From: Prorocentrum cordatum
Taxonomy: Eukaryota; Sar; Dinophyceae; Prorocentrales; Prorocentraceae
Assembly: GCA_963575745.1 (NCBI GenBank)
Contig: CAUYUJ010015848.1
Span: 245,192-309,191 of the forward strand
DNA: 64,000 nt
Direction: 5' to 3'
Of the stretch, positions 1-12,061 are shown in pieces. Under the pieces are notes generated by a model. It worked only from the letters and a program-made list of their open reading frames with translations, ran no database searches and had not been told where the DNA came from. The translations under genes were made by a program, and so were the position numbers. Every line of letters starts with the position of its first letter. Position 1 is the stretch's first letter.

Positions 1-136
1 AGCTGGTCCAGTGCAGCAAGACCCCGAGGAAGTCCTGCTTGCCATAGGTTATTTGGCTTTGTCTCGTCAGCTCCTCCGGTTTATCACGAGAGCGGAGGTG
101 CACTAACTACAGCGAGCAAGGTGTTTCTGATCGGAA

Positions 137-385
137 GCTGGAACATATACATTACCAGTGGCGCGTTGTTATTCAATCCCTGGACTTTTTGACGGTCAGG
201 GACGACGTCGGGGTGGTGTGGTGTATAGTTGTTCCCCCGTTCTCCTGGGGAAAGTACGAAAATGTATACACCAGCATCCCGTATACACCAGTATCCGCTT
301 TCCTGTACGAGTTTCAGTGCAGGGCCGGAAAATGCGTCGGTGTATAGAGTTCGGTTCCTTCTTTGAGAATGTAGGAGTTCAGGGG
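137..385 (+). repeat. Dispersed repeat family C, copy 1
   Basis: This segment matches 12331-12560 over nearly its whole length with many substitutions and small indels. Shared landmarks are GGTGGTGTGGTGTA, two nearby GTATACACCAG-like motifs and a GTCGGTGTATAGA motif near the right end. No coding frame is conserved between the copies. A dispersed non-coding repeat is the simplest reading; its type is unknown. Confidence 0.75.
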
Positions 386-399
386 CTCCTCGTTGGTTT

Positions 400-1560
400 C
401 CGTGGATCTGCCTTCGGACCACTCAGCACAGATGGAGAGGCCCCGTGCCCGCGACGCCGGCGCCGCGGCCCCGGGCCCCCCCGCCGGTGCCACCCAGCCT
501 GGAGCCTGACCCTGCAGCTGTCGCCTCGAGGGGGAGTTTTCTCGGGGGCGCCGGGGAGGGGACCAGGCCGTGAAAAGCGGGAGGTCCTCTCCCCCCTCCC
601 CCCCTCGCTCCTCGGCTCCTCGCTCTCTTGCCCGTTTCGGCCCCTTGCCTGGCCCGCGTTTTTTTTTGTCGGCCCGTCCCGGTGTCCGAATAAGAGGGGC
701 GGCGCCCCGCGGTGCCACGCTGGCGAGTAGCCTGGCGTGGGGCTTTGCACTCCAGGACGAGGTCACGGCATGTGTGAATCTCCCGAGGTGGGCAAGGCTC
801 TTCCTCCGCTCCTCTGTTGCTCGACCTGCGCAGGCTCTGCTGCGGTCTCTGCGGGGGCTAGGGGGCCCCATGATTTCTGCGAAGGTTCGGTTCGCGCCCG
901 GAGTGGAGCAGGCACGAAACAGTCGTCCAGTTGTGCAAGGCGGAAGCACCCGAATCTCCTTCGCACGTTGGGCCCAGCGAGATCCCCTGGAGGCCTGGCG
1001 GTTGAGCTGTTCGGCCCGAGGGTCTTTGAGGCATGGCGGGAGGCCCTGCGAGGAAGACCCGGGGCGTCGGGGGCCCCCCTTTGCGGAGGCTCGAGCAACC
1101 TCTGCCTGTCAGATTGCCCCCAGGCTCTTGGGCCCAACGAAGTCGAAGTTCGAGAGCTCGGCAAGCTGCGCCGAGTTCGTGAGCCCGCCTCTTGAGGGTC
1201 CTCGTGGGGCCCTGGCCGCTTGGGTCGTCGTGGGAGCATGTTGGACAGTCTTGGGCCGTCTTTGGGCTCTCTTGAGAGCATCGGCCGTTTTTAGGCCCTC
1301 GTTGGGCAGACTTGGGGCCCTTAGGGAAAGAATAACTGAGAACATTTCGACTTGCAGTTGCAGATGACTCGAGGGTGCTAGTAGCCTGGCTCGTCAGAGC
1401 TCCTATTTTTGCGGCCCTGAGCTGGAAGAGTTTCAGAATCCCTTTTCCTCCATCCTCCCTCCACAAGGCACAGCCTCCTTCCCTCCCTGGACCTGTCCTG
1501 GGGCTGCGACATTAGTAAGAATTCCGAAAGCAATCCAGCCGTAGCGACGAGAAGCTTTCT
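400..1560. other. GC-rich stretch without recognisable gene
   Basis: Open frames occur on both strands but overlap each other, are rich in Pro, Arg, Gly and Ser, and show no domain or intron logic. They look like by-products of high GC. Nothing else was recognised here. Confidence 0.6.
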
Positions 1561-1714
1561 CGAGGCCCAGACAATATAAATAGATTGGGGATGCCTTGCG
1601 GCTGGTGCCGCCGACCTTGAACGGGCACGGTGACGACGATGGCGGCGGTGGCGCCGACAACGACGACGACGCTGACGCGCTGGTCTCTGGGGAGCCTCTT
1701 GGGGGTTTCTGTTG

Positions 1715-1895
1715 GGGCTGGGGCCGGGGCCGGGAGCCAGGGCCGGAGCCGGGGCCAGGGCCGGAACCAGGGCCGGGGCTGGGGGCCAGGGCCGTGGGCC
1801 ACCGTGGGTTGGGCCCATGGGGCGGGGTCAAGGCCAGGGCCATGGCCAGCCGGGCTGGGGCCAGGGCCGGGGCCAGGGCTGAGGCGGGGGCCCAG
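1715..1895. repeat. GGGCC(A/G)GG minisatellite
   Basis: A degenerate 6-12 bp tandem repeat built on GGCCAGGGCCGGGG runs through this interval. It opens frames on both strands (Gly/Arg one way, Pro/Ala the other), which should not be read as proteins. Confidence 0.8.
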
Positions 1896-2115
1896 TTCCT
1901 GAGCCCCCCTGCCGACAGGGAGGCAATTCCCCCCGGAACTCCTTTTCTAAAGGAGGACCGCCCAGGGGGGGAGGGGTCTTGACCCCTCCTCCCGGACCCT
2001 CCCACACGATTCCCCCTCGGGACCCCCCCCCCCTCCCGGCAGGGAAGGGATCACTGATTTCCGTTTGGCTGGATCGCTTGAGGAGGAGGTCCCAGGGAAA
2101 GGGGGGGGCGGGACA

Positions 2116-2152
2116 ACGACGACGCCGACGACGACGACGCCGACGACGAATA
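2116..2152. repeat. (GAC)n microsatellite
   Basis: A short array of GACGACGCC-type units, directly after a run of G. Confidence 0.8.
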
Positions 2153-2407
2153 CTCAAACAGAAAAGCGTCTTACACACGCCGGATTGAGCACATACATGA
2201 GCAGACAAATGCCCAAACGCTTCTCATTCTCTCCAGACTAGGGGTTCCAGCCCCCTAGCTCGAAGAGACATTCGCTGAGCATGCACATGTCTGTTTTAAT
2301 GGTTTCTTGAGGGGTGGCTCGAGCTCCGCTCTCCCACAGGCGGTCCGCTCCGCTCCGCTCCTCTCCTTTCTACATTGGTCGGACATTATGGCCAGGCTTG
2401 TTGCGTT

Positions 2408-2484
2408 CTTTCTTCTTCTTCTTCTTATTATTATTATTCTTCTTATTATTATTATTCTCCGACTCATTATCATTATTCTTCTTC
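2408..2484. repeat. (CTT)n/(ATT)n microsatellite
   Basis: Alternating blocks of CTT and ATT trinucleotides. The hydrophobic and Asn/Lys-rich frames across it are artefacts. Confidence 0.85.
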
Positions 2485-2577
2485 CCCGTCTCCGTCTCAG
2501 GAGGAGAGGGCGCCGGAGGGCCCCGTCTCCGAACAACCTTGCCCGAAAGGGTTGCAAAAACGTTGGCGAACATCCAT

Positions 2578-2730
2578 CGCGCACAGCCAACAGGGGGGTG
2601 ATGACCGGGGGGGACTAAGCCATGGCCGGGGCATGATATCTCTTTGGGTCTCATGACCCCCTTCGCTTATCTCAATGCGATCCCTGCCCCGCCCCCTCGT
2701 CCGCGCACGCCTCTTGCCCGGAAAGGGCCG
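2578..2730 (+). repeat. Dispersed copy of the element that forms LRR-gene intron 3
   Basis: The interval shares an ordered set of blocks with 59450-59590. These include GTGATGAC followed by a G run, a CATGATAT-type motif, a CTTATCTCAATGCG / CTTATTTCATTACG pair, a CCCTGGCCCCCCC-like run, and CCGCGCAC followed by GCCTCTTG. The 59 kb copy is an intron bounded by inverted repeats. This copy lies outside any gene recognised here, and its own termini are not clear. Confidence 0.6.
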
Positions 2731-2894
2731 CTCAGACCACGATCACACACTACACCCCCGGACCTCGGTCCTCGGTTCCCGACTCCGGCGCCTGCGCAAC
2801 ACGGGCCGCTTTGACCACCAGACACCTTCCTTTCGGTAGCAACTCATGGGAGTCTTATAATTCCTCGCAATTCCGCCTTCAGGGGCGGGCTTCG

Positions 2895-2985
2895 CGTCGA
2901 TTTGCCTCAATTTAGCGTCGATTTGCGTCGGTTAGCGTCGATTCGCGTCGATGAGCGTCGGTTAGCGTCGGCTGGCGTCGATGCG
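2895..2985. repeat. GCGTCGATT 9-bp minisatellite
   Basis: About ten tandem units of GCGTCG(A/G)TT with variants such as GCGTCGGTTA. Confidence 0.85.
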
Positions 2986-2989
2986 CACA

Positions 2990-4110
2990 AGACGGTATGG
3001 GAGGCTCCCATGAATTGCCACCGAACTCTCCTGGTGACGAGCTCTGATCATCCCTGGATGACTTTCTGGTGGCCCCGGGCCCCGAAAGTGGCCCCCCCGA
3101 GGCCCCGAAGCGGCGAGCAAGTCCGGCGCTGGCCGCTTCAGAGCGCTGGAGGCCTTGGTACTCGAAGGCTTCTCCGCGATTCGGTCGGCTTTGCCGCGTC
3201 GCCGTCGGCCGCGTTCGATTGGTTCGCTTCGGTCGGTCTGCGGTGTACCCTTCCGTTGCTGCGCCGCTGCGCCCGTCCTGGGCCGCCTGCGGATGCCGTC
3301 GCTGCCCCGTCGTGCCGTCGCGGCAGATGCCCGCGGCCCGCCCCGAGGCGAAGAGTTACCTGGCCGCGCCGCGGTGGGGCTGGCGGCAGCCCGCGCCCGC
3401 CGACAGCTGCTTCGGCGACCAGTGCACCGCCAAGTTCGAAGAAGCCAGGCGCCCGCCGAGCCCGCAGAGCCGCCGCGTTTTCGGCCCTTGCGGGGGGGCG
3501 TCCAGGTCTTGCTCCCAGGATCCGCTGGGCTCCTGAGGTGAAGGCTTGCTGCTTCTCTCAAGCAGGAGCTCACCGGCCGCCAGAGCACCCCAACCCAGCC
3601 CGAAGGCCCCGATTTGCCATCCATTCCCAGTGGTGGGGGAGGTCGGGAAAGATATAACAAAACGTATGGAGCCCGTATCCCTCCCAACCCGAAATTTGGG
3701 TCTTCGGGTTGGGTTGTGGTGGTCTGGTAGGTAGTCAGGAGCGTCAGCGAGTTCTACCCATTTGGTGCCGGCCATGTGGTCATCTCGGTTCTCGGCTCTT
3801 CGTAGGCGTCGAACCATCGCATCCTACCTGGATCCGCCGGCTTTCAGATCCCTGACTGAGGATCCGCCGTGCTTTGCTTGATTTCCTTAATTTGCACTCG
3901 TGTCCGAAATCCACTCTAAATTGTGCCAAACATTAGGGATTAAGTTGCGCTTCAAAAGAGTAGAGCGGATATCGAAGACGCCTACGGCGGATCACCGCCG
4001 CCCCCTGCCTTTCGAAAATGCTCATGCGGCCAAGCTTGGGCCAAGCTATTGGAGTACGTGTTCCCCCCAGCAGTTGCGGAACCCTTTGGGGGAACATTGG
4101 GGAGAGGAAG
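2990..4110. other. No recognisable gene
   Basis: Overlapping frames on both strands with Arg/Pro/Ala bias and no family resemblance. The right part, near 3640-4100, is less GC-rich and ends at the (ATG)n array that receives the first LINE copy. Confidence 0.5.
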
Positions 4111-4113
4111 AGA

Positions 4114-4114
4114 A

Positions 4115-4194
<80 letters not shown>
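4114..4194. repeat. (ATG)n array, 5' border of LINE copy 1
   Basis: About 27 uninterrupted ATG units. The retrotransposon sequence begins directly after it. Confidence 0.95.
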
Positions 4195-4195
<1 letters not shown>

Positions 4196-5765
4196 GCAAC
4201 AACAAATGGTGACAGAAAGCCACTGGCGCCATCCGCGCCGGAGGCTTCACGTGGAAAGAGCAGTCGCTCCAGACCATGGCTGGCGGTGGCGCAACCATGG
4301 AGGACGCCGCCGGCATTCGCTGTGCTGTGGGTGATTCGATTGTGGAGTTCGCACCTGTACAACGCATGCTGGTCTTAGGGGAGTTATTGGATAACCGCGG
4401 CAGCACGGCGAGCAGCATCGATTTCAGATTATCCAAGGCCGAGGGCAACTTCTGGGCCAACTCACGGGCACTCTGCGCTCCTGGGATGGTGGTTGACAAG
4501 TTGAGTGCCTGGGGCAGGGGGCCGAGAGCGTCTGCCCTGCACGGAGTACAGAATTGGCACCTGACGCGGGATCTACTTCACAGAGTTTCGACATGGGAGC
4601 TCAAGTGGCTACGGCGGACGCTTCGCATGCGCCGCAAACCCGGGGAGACACACGCGGAGTATTTACAGCGCACAGCCTTGAGAATCAAACAATGGATGAC
4701 ACGTTCCAGATATGCCCCTGCACACGTAGCCGCACTCAGATCGTATTTTCATGGGGCCTATCGCGAGCGAAAGTCTTGCATGGAGAACGGCACATCTCTA
4801 CTCAGCTTGGCGAGGGAATACAATTCTAGGAACGAATGGGAGACTTGCAAAGATTTTCCGGCCAAGCGGCGTCGTCTGGAAGGACTTCTACAACGCGGCG
4901 GTGGCCGTCGGGCGTCTTGGGAAGATCCGATTGTACACTGTATGGGAGAGAATTGGCGGCATGACAGAGATGCTATGACATGGGCGGAGTGGAGGAGGCG
5001 ATCAACGGGCCTTGTGGCAGAAGTGTGCGCACGCTGGCATCTCCCGCCTTGCGACGATGGTGACCGAGGCGGGCCTTCAGCCGCGGGATTGCACGCAGAC
5101 CGCGGGGCCGAGGACGACAGGTTGATCTTCAGAAATTTGGAACCGGAGCCCGACGAGCTTGAAGACACCGTTGCTGTTCATGTGGATTGGGCTTCCGAGA
5201 AGATGCACATACTGTATGCGACGGACTCCAAAACATTACAGGAAGTAGTACGTGGTCACGCAAAATTGCGGGAAGAGGGGTATGAACCATTACTCGCACG
5301 GGTACTGTGCCGGATCGTTGATCACATGGGCCGAGGGTGGCTTCCTCCATGCATCAACCAGGACCCAGTTCAATGGTGGAGGCGGAGCTACAACAAAGTA
5401 GCGGATGGCTTGGCCAACATACCAATGGATACCCGGCGAACGTGGACGAAAAGATACGCGCACCATATGTCCATGCAGGAAGCCAACGTGGTGATCCAGA
5501 CGGACGGGGGCCTACGTGACGGTGACTGTGCCGCGGCTGCCTGGATTATCGGTCTGTGGGGAAAGCCTGCTGGTGGCCACCATTATCGTTACGAGCCTGT
5601 CGTTGTGCACGGCACGTTCATCCAGTTACCTTGCACGGCTTTCGGAGCAGAGGCTATCGCATTGGACGAAGCGTCACGAGAAGTTGCCGCCCTACTTCTA
5701 CAACTGAGGCAAACGGCTGGCATTTAGGTGTCTTGAGACCGTCACGAACAGAACAGAACAGAACA
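4195..5765 (+). mobile_element. 5'-truncated non-LTR retrotransposon (LINE) copy 1
   Basis: The insert starts directly after (ATG)n and ends in four GAACA units, followed at once by a second (ATG)n array. The coding part is the C-terminal end of a LINE reverse transcriptase joined to an RNase H-like domain. Missing 5' sequence and a short simple-repeat 3' tail are what target-primed reverse transcription usually leaves. The flanking ATG arrays suggest insertion into a microsatellite. No target duplication can be read because the site is itself repetitive. Confidence 0.8.
4276..5727 (+). pseudogene. LINE polyprotein fragment: reverse transcriptase C-terminal region plus RNase H-like domain
   Basis: The 483-residue frame is uninterrupted. 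Residues ~15-130 resemble the region that follows the catalytic core in LINE reverse transcriptases: a VLGELLDNRGS motif, RLSKAEGNFW, and WELKWLRRTLRMRRKPG. Around residues 410-475 there is an RNase H-like pattern with a first catalytic Asp in QTDGGLRDGD and a Glu in FGAEAIALDEASREV. No third catalytic Asp is visible before the stop, so the domain is either truncated or atypical. The catalytic fingers and palm of the reverse transcriptase are absent, so the copy cannot be autonomous. The Met at 4276 is simply the first in the frame and need not be a real start. The long intact frame suggests a fairly young insertion. Confidence 0.75.
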
Positions 5766-5773
5766 GATGATGC

Positions 5774-5826
<53 letters not shown>

Positions 5827-5892
5827 ATGATGATGATGAGGAGGAGGAGGAGGAGGAGGAGGAGGAGGAAGAGGAGGAGGAGAGGGAGGAGG
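5766..5892. repeat. (ATG)n then (GAG)n array, 3' border of LINE copy 1
   Basis: About 24 ATG units with one GAT-TAT variant near the end, passing directly into AGG units. Poly-Asp and poly-Glu frames across it are artefacts. Confidence 0.95.
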
Positions 5893-5914
5893 AAGAAACA
5901 GAGGAGGTCTTGTG

Positions 5915-6300
5915 AGGACCTCTTGGGGCATCCAGAAGTCTTCCTGGGAGCCTTCTGGAGGCTCTCGGGGGCCTCTTGGGGGCATCCTGGGGCCTCTTGG
6001 GACCTCTTGGGGACCTCTTGGGGACCTCTTGGGGGCCTCTTGGGGGCCTCTTGGGGCCTCAATGGGACCTCTTGGCCGTTGGAGGCCGGCTTGGGGCCCT
6101 CTCTAAGTAGTCGTGGGTCCCTCGCCGTCTTGGAGGTCGCTGCAGCCGTCTTGGGGGCTTCTTGGGCCGTCTTGGGGCCATCTTGGACTGTCTTCTGGGC
6201 CTCTTGGGGGGCCCTTCTTGGGGCGATCTTGGGGGCCTATGGGCTCGCCTTGGAGCGTCGGAAGCCCGAAATGGCGAGAACGCAACAATGACACAAACAT
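5915..6300 (-). repeat. Repeat family D, minus-strand copy (CCCAAGAGG array with head)
   Basis: Tandem degenerate units that read CCCAAGAGG on the minus strand and CCTCTTGGG on the plus strand. On the minus strand the array is preceded by a head with GTTCTCGCC and TTTCGGGCTTCCGACG at 6245-6290. The same head precedes the plus-strand arrays to the right, so this copy is inverted relative to its neighbours. Confidence 0.8.
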
Positions 6301-6329
6301 TTGAAGGAAGGCAGGGACTTGGGCCTCGT

Positions 6330-8400
<2,071 letters not shown>

Positions 8401-8439
8401 CGACGCCAGGCGGGCGCCTCTGCGGCCCCCGTATTGGGC

Positions 8440-9120
8440 ACGAAACGTTTGAGGGTACGCTGAAAATTGCAAGGTGACGACATGAAGATGCGCGTGCGTT
8501 GTGCGCGCGCCGAAGCCATGCGGGTGCCGTTGTGTGGTCCTGGTCTAGAGTCTCAGACGTGCGAGGGGTGTGCCAATTTTGGGCGCGCCGACGTCATGCG
8601 GGCACGCCCACGGAGGCTGTAGTTGAGGCTCCTTGTGGGGCACGAGAAGTGTGAGGGAGGTGACGGCACCAACGCACCCACGCCAAGCTGGCACGTCCAG
8701 TTGGTCTGCAGCTGCGGTTGCCCATGCGGCACGGGACGTGTGAGGGTTGTGACGACATGGGCGTGCCGGGTGCGCCCACAAGGGCTGTAGTTGGGTTTCC
8801 CTGCGTGGCACAACTCCAGGGCGAACCGACATGAGCGTGCCGATGTTCTCTGGGTGTGACCACTGGGGCTGTGCAGTTGGGGTTCGCTGTTGGATGCGAC
8901 GCGTGTGAGGGGTGTGCCGACGAGAGTGTGCCGACGCCCTGCTGGCGCGCCCGCTATCGTCGAACGTTCGCAGCTGGGGTGCCGAATCGGGCGCGCCAGC
9001 TGCGCGCGGGCAAGCCCACTCGGCTTGAGTTGGTGTGCCGACACGGGCACGTCGATTACATGCGGGCGCGCTCTCTGGGATTGCAGGCGTGGCTCCGTAT
9101 GCGGCACGAAGCGTGCTGGG
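8440..9120 (+). repeat. Degenerate ~100 bp satellite
   Basis: About six to seven diverged units. Each carries GGCACGA(G/A)ACGTGTGAGGG, then a GACGACATGGGCGTGCCG-like block, then GGGCTGTAGTTGGG. A longer CAG run follows at 9171-9190. No protein is conserved across units. Confidence 0.7.
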
Positions 9121-9129
9121 GGCGTGTCA

Positions 9130-9780
9130 ACGCTAGCACACGGGCAGCATGGGCAGCGACAAGAGCAGCGGCAGCAGCAGCAGCAGCAGCATGCGGCAGG
9201 CACCGCATCAGTGGCGTCGCGCGGCGCGGCGGAGGCAAAGCGACAGCCAATCTCCACAGGGTGCGGGTTCGGAAACTAACACAACAAACGTACAAAAAAG
9301 TGCGTTGATGATTTCGGCAGTCTGAGGCCTCTCTTGATCTTGGGACCTCTCTTGAAGCTTCTCGTGCAGACGACCTCTTGAGGCCTGAGGTATTGCTCCA
9401 ACGCATTCCCCAGAGCCGTTCGGAGCGTGTGGAACGGGACGGGAGCGCGGACTTTGGGGACCTCGAGGAGCCTGGAGATGCCCAAGGGCGCGCCATACTG
9501 GGGGCCTTGGGGCGTCGGAGCGGGCCTTGGGGCTCTGTGCGAAACGCCCCAGAATCATTGAAGGGGTCTGGAAGGGCACAGGGGGTCTTTGGCCCCTTCT
9601 AGACGGGCCTGGAGACACGCCATGCGGCGCGCAATTTGATTTTTTGCAGAAGGTCCCAGTAGCGGTGCAACAGAGGGGCTGTGGGGCGCTTGGACCGGGG
9701 GGCGTGGGGCGTGTGCACAGGCCCGAGTGGCGAGGGCCTGCGGGCGTCTGGATGGTCCAGGGGCCCCAGACAGGTCCGCA
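9130..9780. other. Upstream region of the channel gene, no separate gene seen
   Basis: Contains CTCTTGA/CTTGGGACC-type short repeats near 9310-9380 and GC-rich DNA up to the first plausible start codon of the channel gene. The channel frame is open upstream to 9527, so the true start could lie further 5'. Confidence 0.5.
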
Positions 9781-9781
9781 C

Positions 9782-11947
9782 ATGTTGTTGGCTCAAGACC
9801 GTTTGGAGCGGTTTCCAGAATTCTCAGCGCTCCACTGCGAGTACGGGGCGGTGGCGCTTGCTGACTCCCGCGAGATGCACCAGTTGTCCTCGCCTGCGGG
9901 TGCGTTCCGATTCGATGAGGGACGGTCTCAACCGCCTGCTGCCGTTGGGCTCGCGGAGCTGATCAGGCAACAGGCCCTCGCTGCACGGCAGGTGCTGGCC
10001 CTCAACGAGCAGCTCGCGCTGGCTCTCGACGATCTGTCGGCTCGGGACCCTGGGAATCCAGAAGTTGTTGCTCCTCCAGCGGAAGCACTTTGTGAGTTCA
10101 AGGGCACGCCACTCGCATCCATGGACCCTACACAGTGCTCCATAGAGGATCCGACACAGTCGACGCCGCTGTTGCAGGGTGTGAAGACGGACGACTTCAA
10201 GAGCCGTGCATACTTGACGCAGAATCGGCTTAATGAGTGTAAGGCCATCGGGATCGTGAAGCAGAAGGCGGACCCGCATTTTTGCGAAGCGCGCGATTAC
10301 AAGGACCACGGCCTGTCCGCTAGGCTTGTAAAGCATCCAAGGTTCGAGTCGGTGATGTTCATCATGATCGTATTAAACAGTATCTGGCTTGGGGTTGAGG
10401 CAGACTACAACAAGGAGGACATATTATGCCAGGCTCCCTTGGTATTCCAGGTAGTGGACAATATATTCTGCACCTACTTCACCGTCGAGTTCATGCTGAG
10501 GTTCTTTGCCCTGAAGCACAGAGCAAGGGCGATGAGAACTGGACCATTTCTGCTGGACGCCTTCTTGGTCATTGTTAGTGTGTGGGAGACTTGGGTGCAA
10601 GTCCTCGTATTCCTCATCTTCCAGCGGAGGGCGGGCATGGGCGGCGTCCTCAAGAGCTCGCTTTCCCTGCGAGTGCTGCGCATAGTGCGTGTGCTTCGCG
10701 TGCTTCGCGCGTCGCGGTCCATGCCGGTGCTGCTCACATTCATGGAGGGCATGATCAAAGGCAGGGCTGGACCTAAACGCTGTTTTGCTGGACTTCGGCT
10801 ATGTTTTGTTTTTCGTTTTGGCATGGATGTACAGGACAACAGGTAGAGCAAAACGAAACCATAACGAAAACAAAACGAAAAACAACGTTTAGGTCCAGCC
10901 CTGATCAAAGGCGTGAAGGCCGTCGCCACGAGTCTCCTGCTCCTGATCGGAGTGATCTACGTGTTCGCTATCATGCTGCGCTGCCGCGCGCGATTCCGGC
11001 ACCGCGCTCGGGTGGGCGCGAGGGGGGGGGGGTCGCCTTGGGGGGATTCGCATATTTCGGGCCACTCACGCCCCCCCGCCGTCGTCACGCCATCCATATC
11101 CATTTCGGGGGGTCCGGGGGGCATCTTGGGCCACAGGGTTCGAATAGAATGTCCATGTACGGGAGGGGGGAGGGGGGAGGGTCCACGGACACCCCCTCTC
11201 CCGCAAGCTTTGCATGTGGACCATGCGTGTGCTTGGAAGGCCAAAACCGCAGGGACCAGGCGACAAAACACCGGGCGCAGCTCGGGCTCGATGCGGCGGG
11301 GGGCCCTGGCCGTTGCTCCGCAGAGGACGAAAGGGCCCGACGCACACCAACCGCCGCAGGCGCGGTGGCGGATTCTTTTCACCCAGCTGCTGGGGGGCAC
11401 AGCACCGTTTCAGTCGTCATTCGGCACCGTGTTGACGTCTGTGCACTTCCTCTTCCTCACGGCCCTCTGCAGCATCGACAAGAACTTCATCATCCAGATG
11501 CTCGACGCCGGATGGATGTGTTGGCTCATCTGGTTGCTCTTCATCTTGGTCGCGAACCTGACGATCATGAGGATGTTGACTGGCGTGATCCTGAGCCTTG
11601 TCCAGGACGTGAATGCGCAGAACAAGGGGAACGACGGGAAAAACCAGCTGATGCGAACAGTTTGTGTCATGATGGATGAAAACATGAACAATCGAATCTC
11701 GAGGGAAGAGTTCAAAGCACTGGCCAACCGCCCCGACCTCATGGAGCTTCTCACCGAGTCGGGAGTCGACCTGGGCTTCTTTGTCGAGACGATGCTGGAC
11801 AGCTGGCCGCACTACGAGGAAGTGTCCGCCGACCACTTGGTGACCCAGATGGTCAAGTGCCGCGGCTCCAACACCGTTACGCTGGAGGACCTGATCAGGC
11901 TTGGCGGCGCGCAAAAGGGGGTAGGGGGAGGGGGGACGGCTTTTTAG
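9782..11947 (+). CDS. Single-domain voltage-gated cation channel with EF-hand-like tail
   Basis: Predicted plasma- or internal-membrane channel. Exon 1 (9782-10760) encodes a ~190-residue N-terminal region, then S1 (VMFIMIVLNSIWLGVEA), S2 (VDNIFCTYFTVEFMLRFFAL), S3 (FLLDAFLVIVSVWETW) and an S4 with Arg about every third residue (SLRVLRIVRVLRVLRASR). Intron 1 (10761-10910) falls in the S4-S5 linker. Exon 2 (from 10911) encodes S5 (LLLLIGVIYVFAIML). Exon 3 (from ~11375) encodes the pore helix, a filter region around LTALCSID, S6 (LIWLLFILVANLTIMRMLTGV), and an acidic EF-hand-like helix-loop-helix at MMDENMNNRISREEFKAL. The filter lacks the TxExW pattern of animal Na/Ca channels, so selectivity is not predicted. 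The family is ion_trans; dinoflagellates have many such single-repeat channels. The stop at 11945 lies inside an inverted-repeat-bounded segment (11911-12061), so the real C-terminus may continue after another intron. The start at 9782 is a guess. Confidence 0.8.
10763..10902 (+). mobile_element. Introner: 140-bp TIR element forming channel intron 1
   Basis: Perfect 17-bp terminal inverted repeats (AGGGCTGGACCTAAACG at 10763-10779, its complement at 10886-10902) are flanked by a perfect 10-bp direct duplication GATCAAAGGC (10753-10762 and 10903-10912). Protein continuity (MEGMIKG then VKAVATSLL) places the intron at 10761-10910 with GC...AG borders. The duplicated target provides both the AG|GC donor and the AAAG acceptor. 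The spliced product restores one copy of the target and keeps the frame. This is the structure expected of a DNA-transposon-like introner, and its perfect repeats suggest a recent insertion. Confidence 0.92.
10993..11374 (+). repeat. Inverted-repeat-bounded intron 2 of the channel gene
   Basis: The sequence between S5 and the pore exon begins with ATTCCGGCACCGCGC (10993-11007) and ends with the near-complement GCGCGGTGGCGGATT (11360-11374), 13 of 15 positions pairing. The interior is G-rich with no protein similarity. No clear target duplication is seen, and the exact splice borders are not fixed by the protein. Confidence 0.6.
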
Positions 11948-12061
11948 AAGTAGCCTGCTTCTTAGAATGCGCTGGCCCTACATCTATAGACGAGGCCCGC
12001 GCCTTCTAAGACGCAGGGGTCATTCTAAGAAGCCTTCCCCCTCCCAGTACCCCCCTCTGCG
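11911..12061 (+). repeat. Inverted-repeat-bounded segment at the 3' end of the channel gene, possible intron 3
   Basis: The left end (GCAAAAGGGGGTAGGGGGAG and on to CTTTTTAGAA) pairs with the right end (CTTCTTAGAATGAC complement through CCCCCCTCTGC) over about 40 bp with gaps. The segment interrupts the frame just after LEDLIRLGGAQ. It is either the third introner of this gene or a foldback element in its 3' region. The downstream exon was not identified. Confidence 0.5.

Noticed and set aside
570-1367. 265-residue plus-strand ORF
   Set aside because: Arg/Ser/Pro-rich, overlapped by equally long minus-strand frames, no domain, in GC-rich DNA.
4049-4378. Poly-Met/Asp ORFs over (ATG)n
   Set aside because: Pure translation of a microsatellite in three frames; no flanking coding signal.
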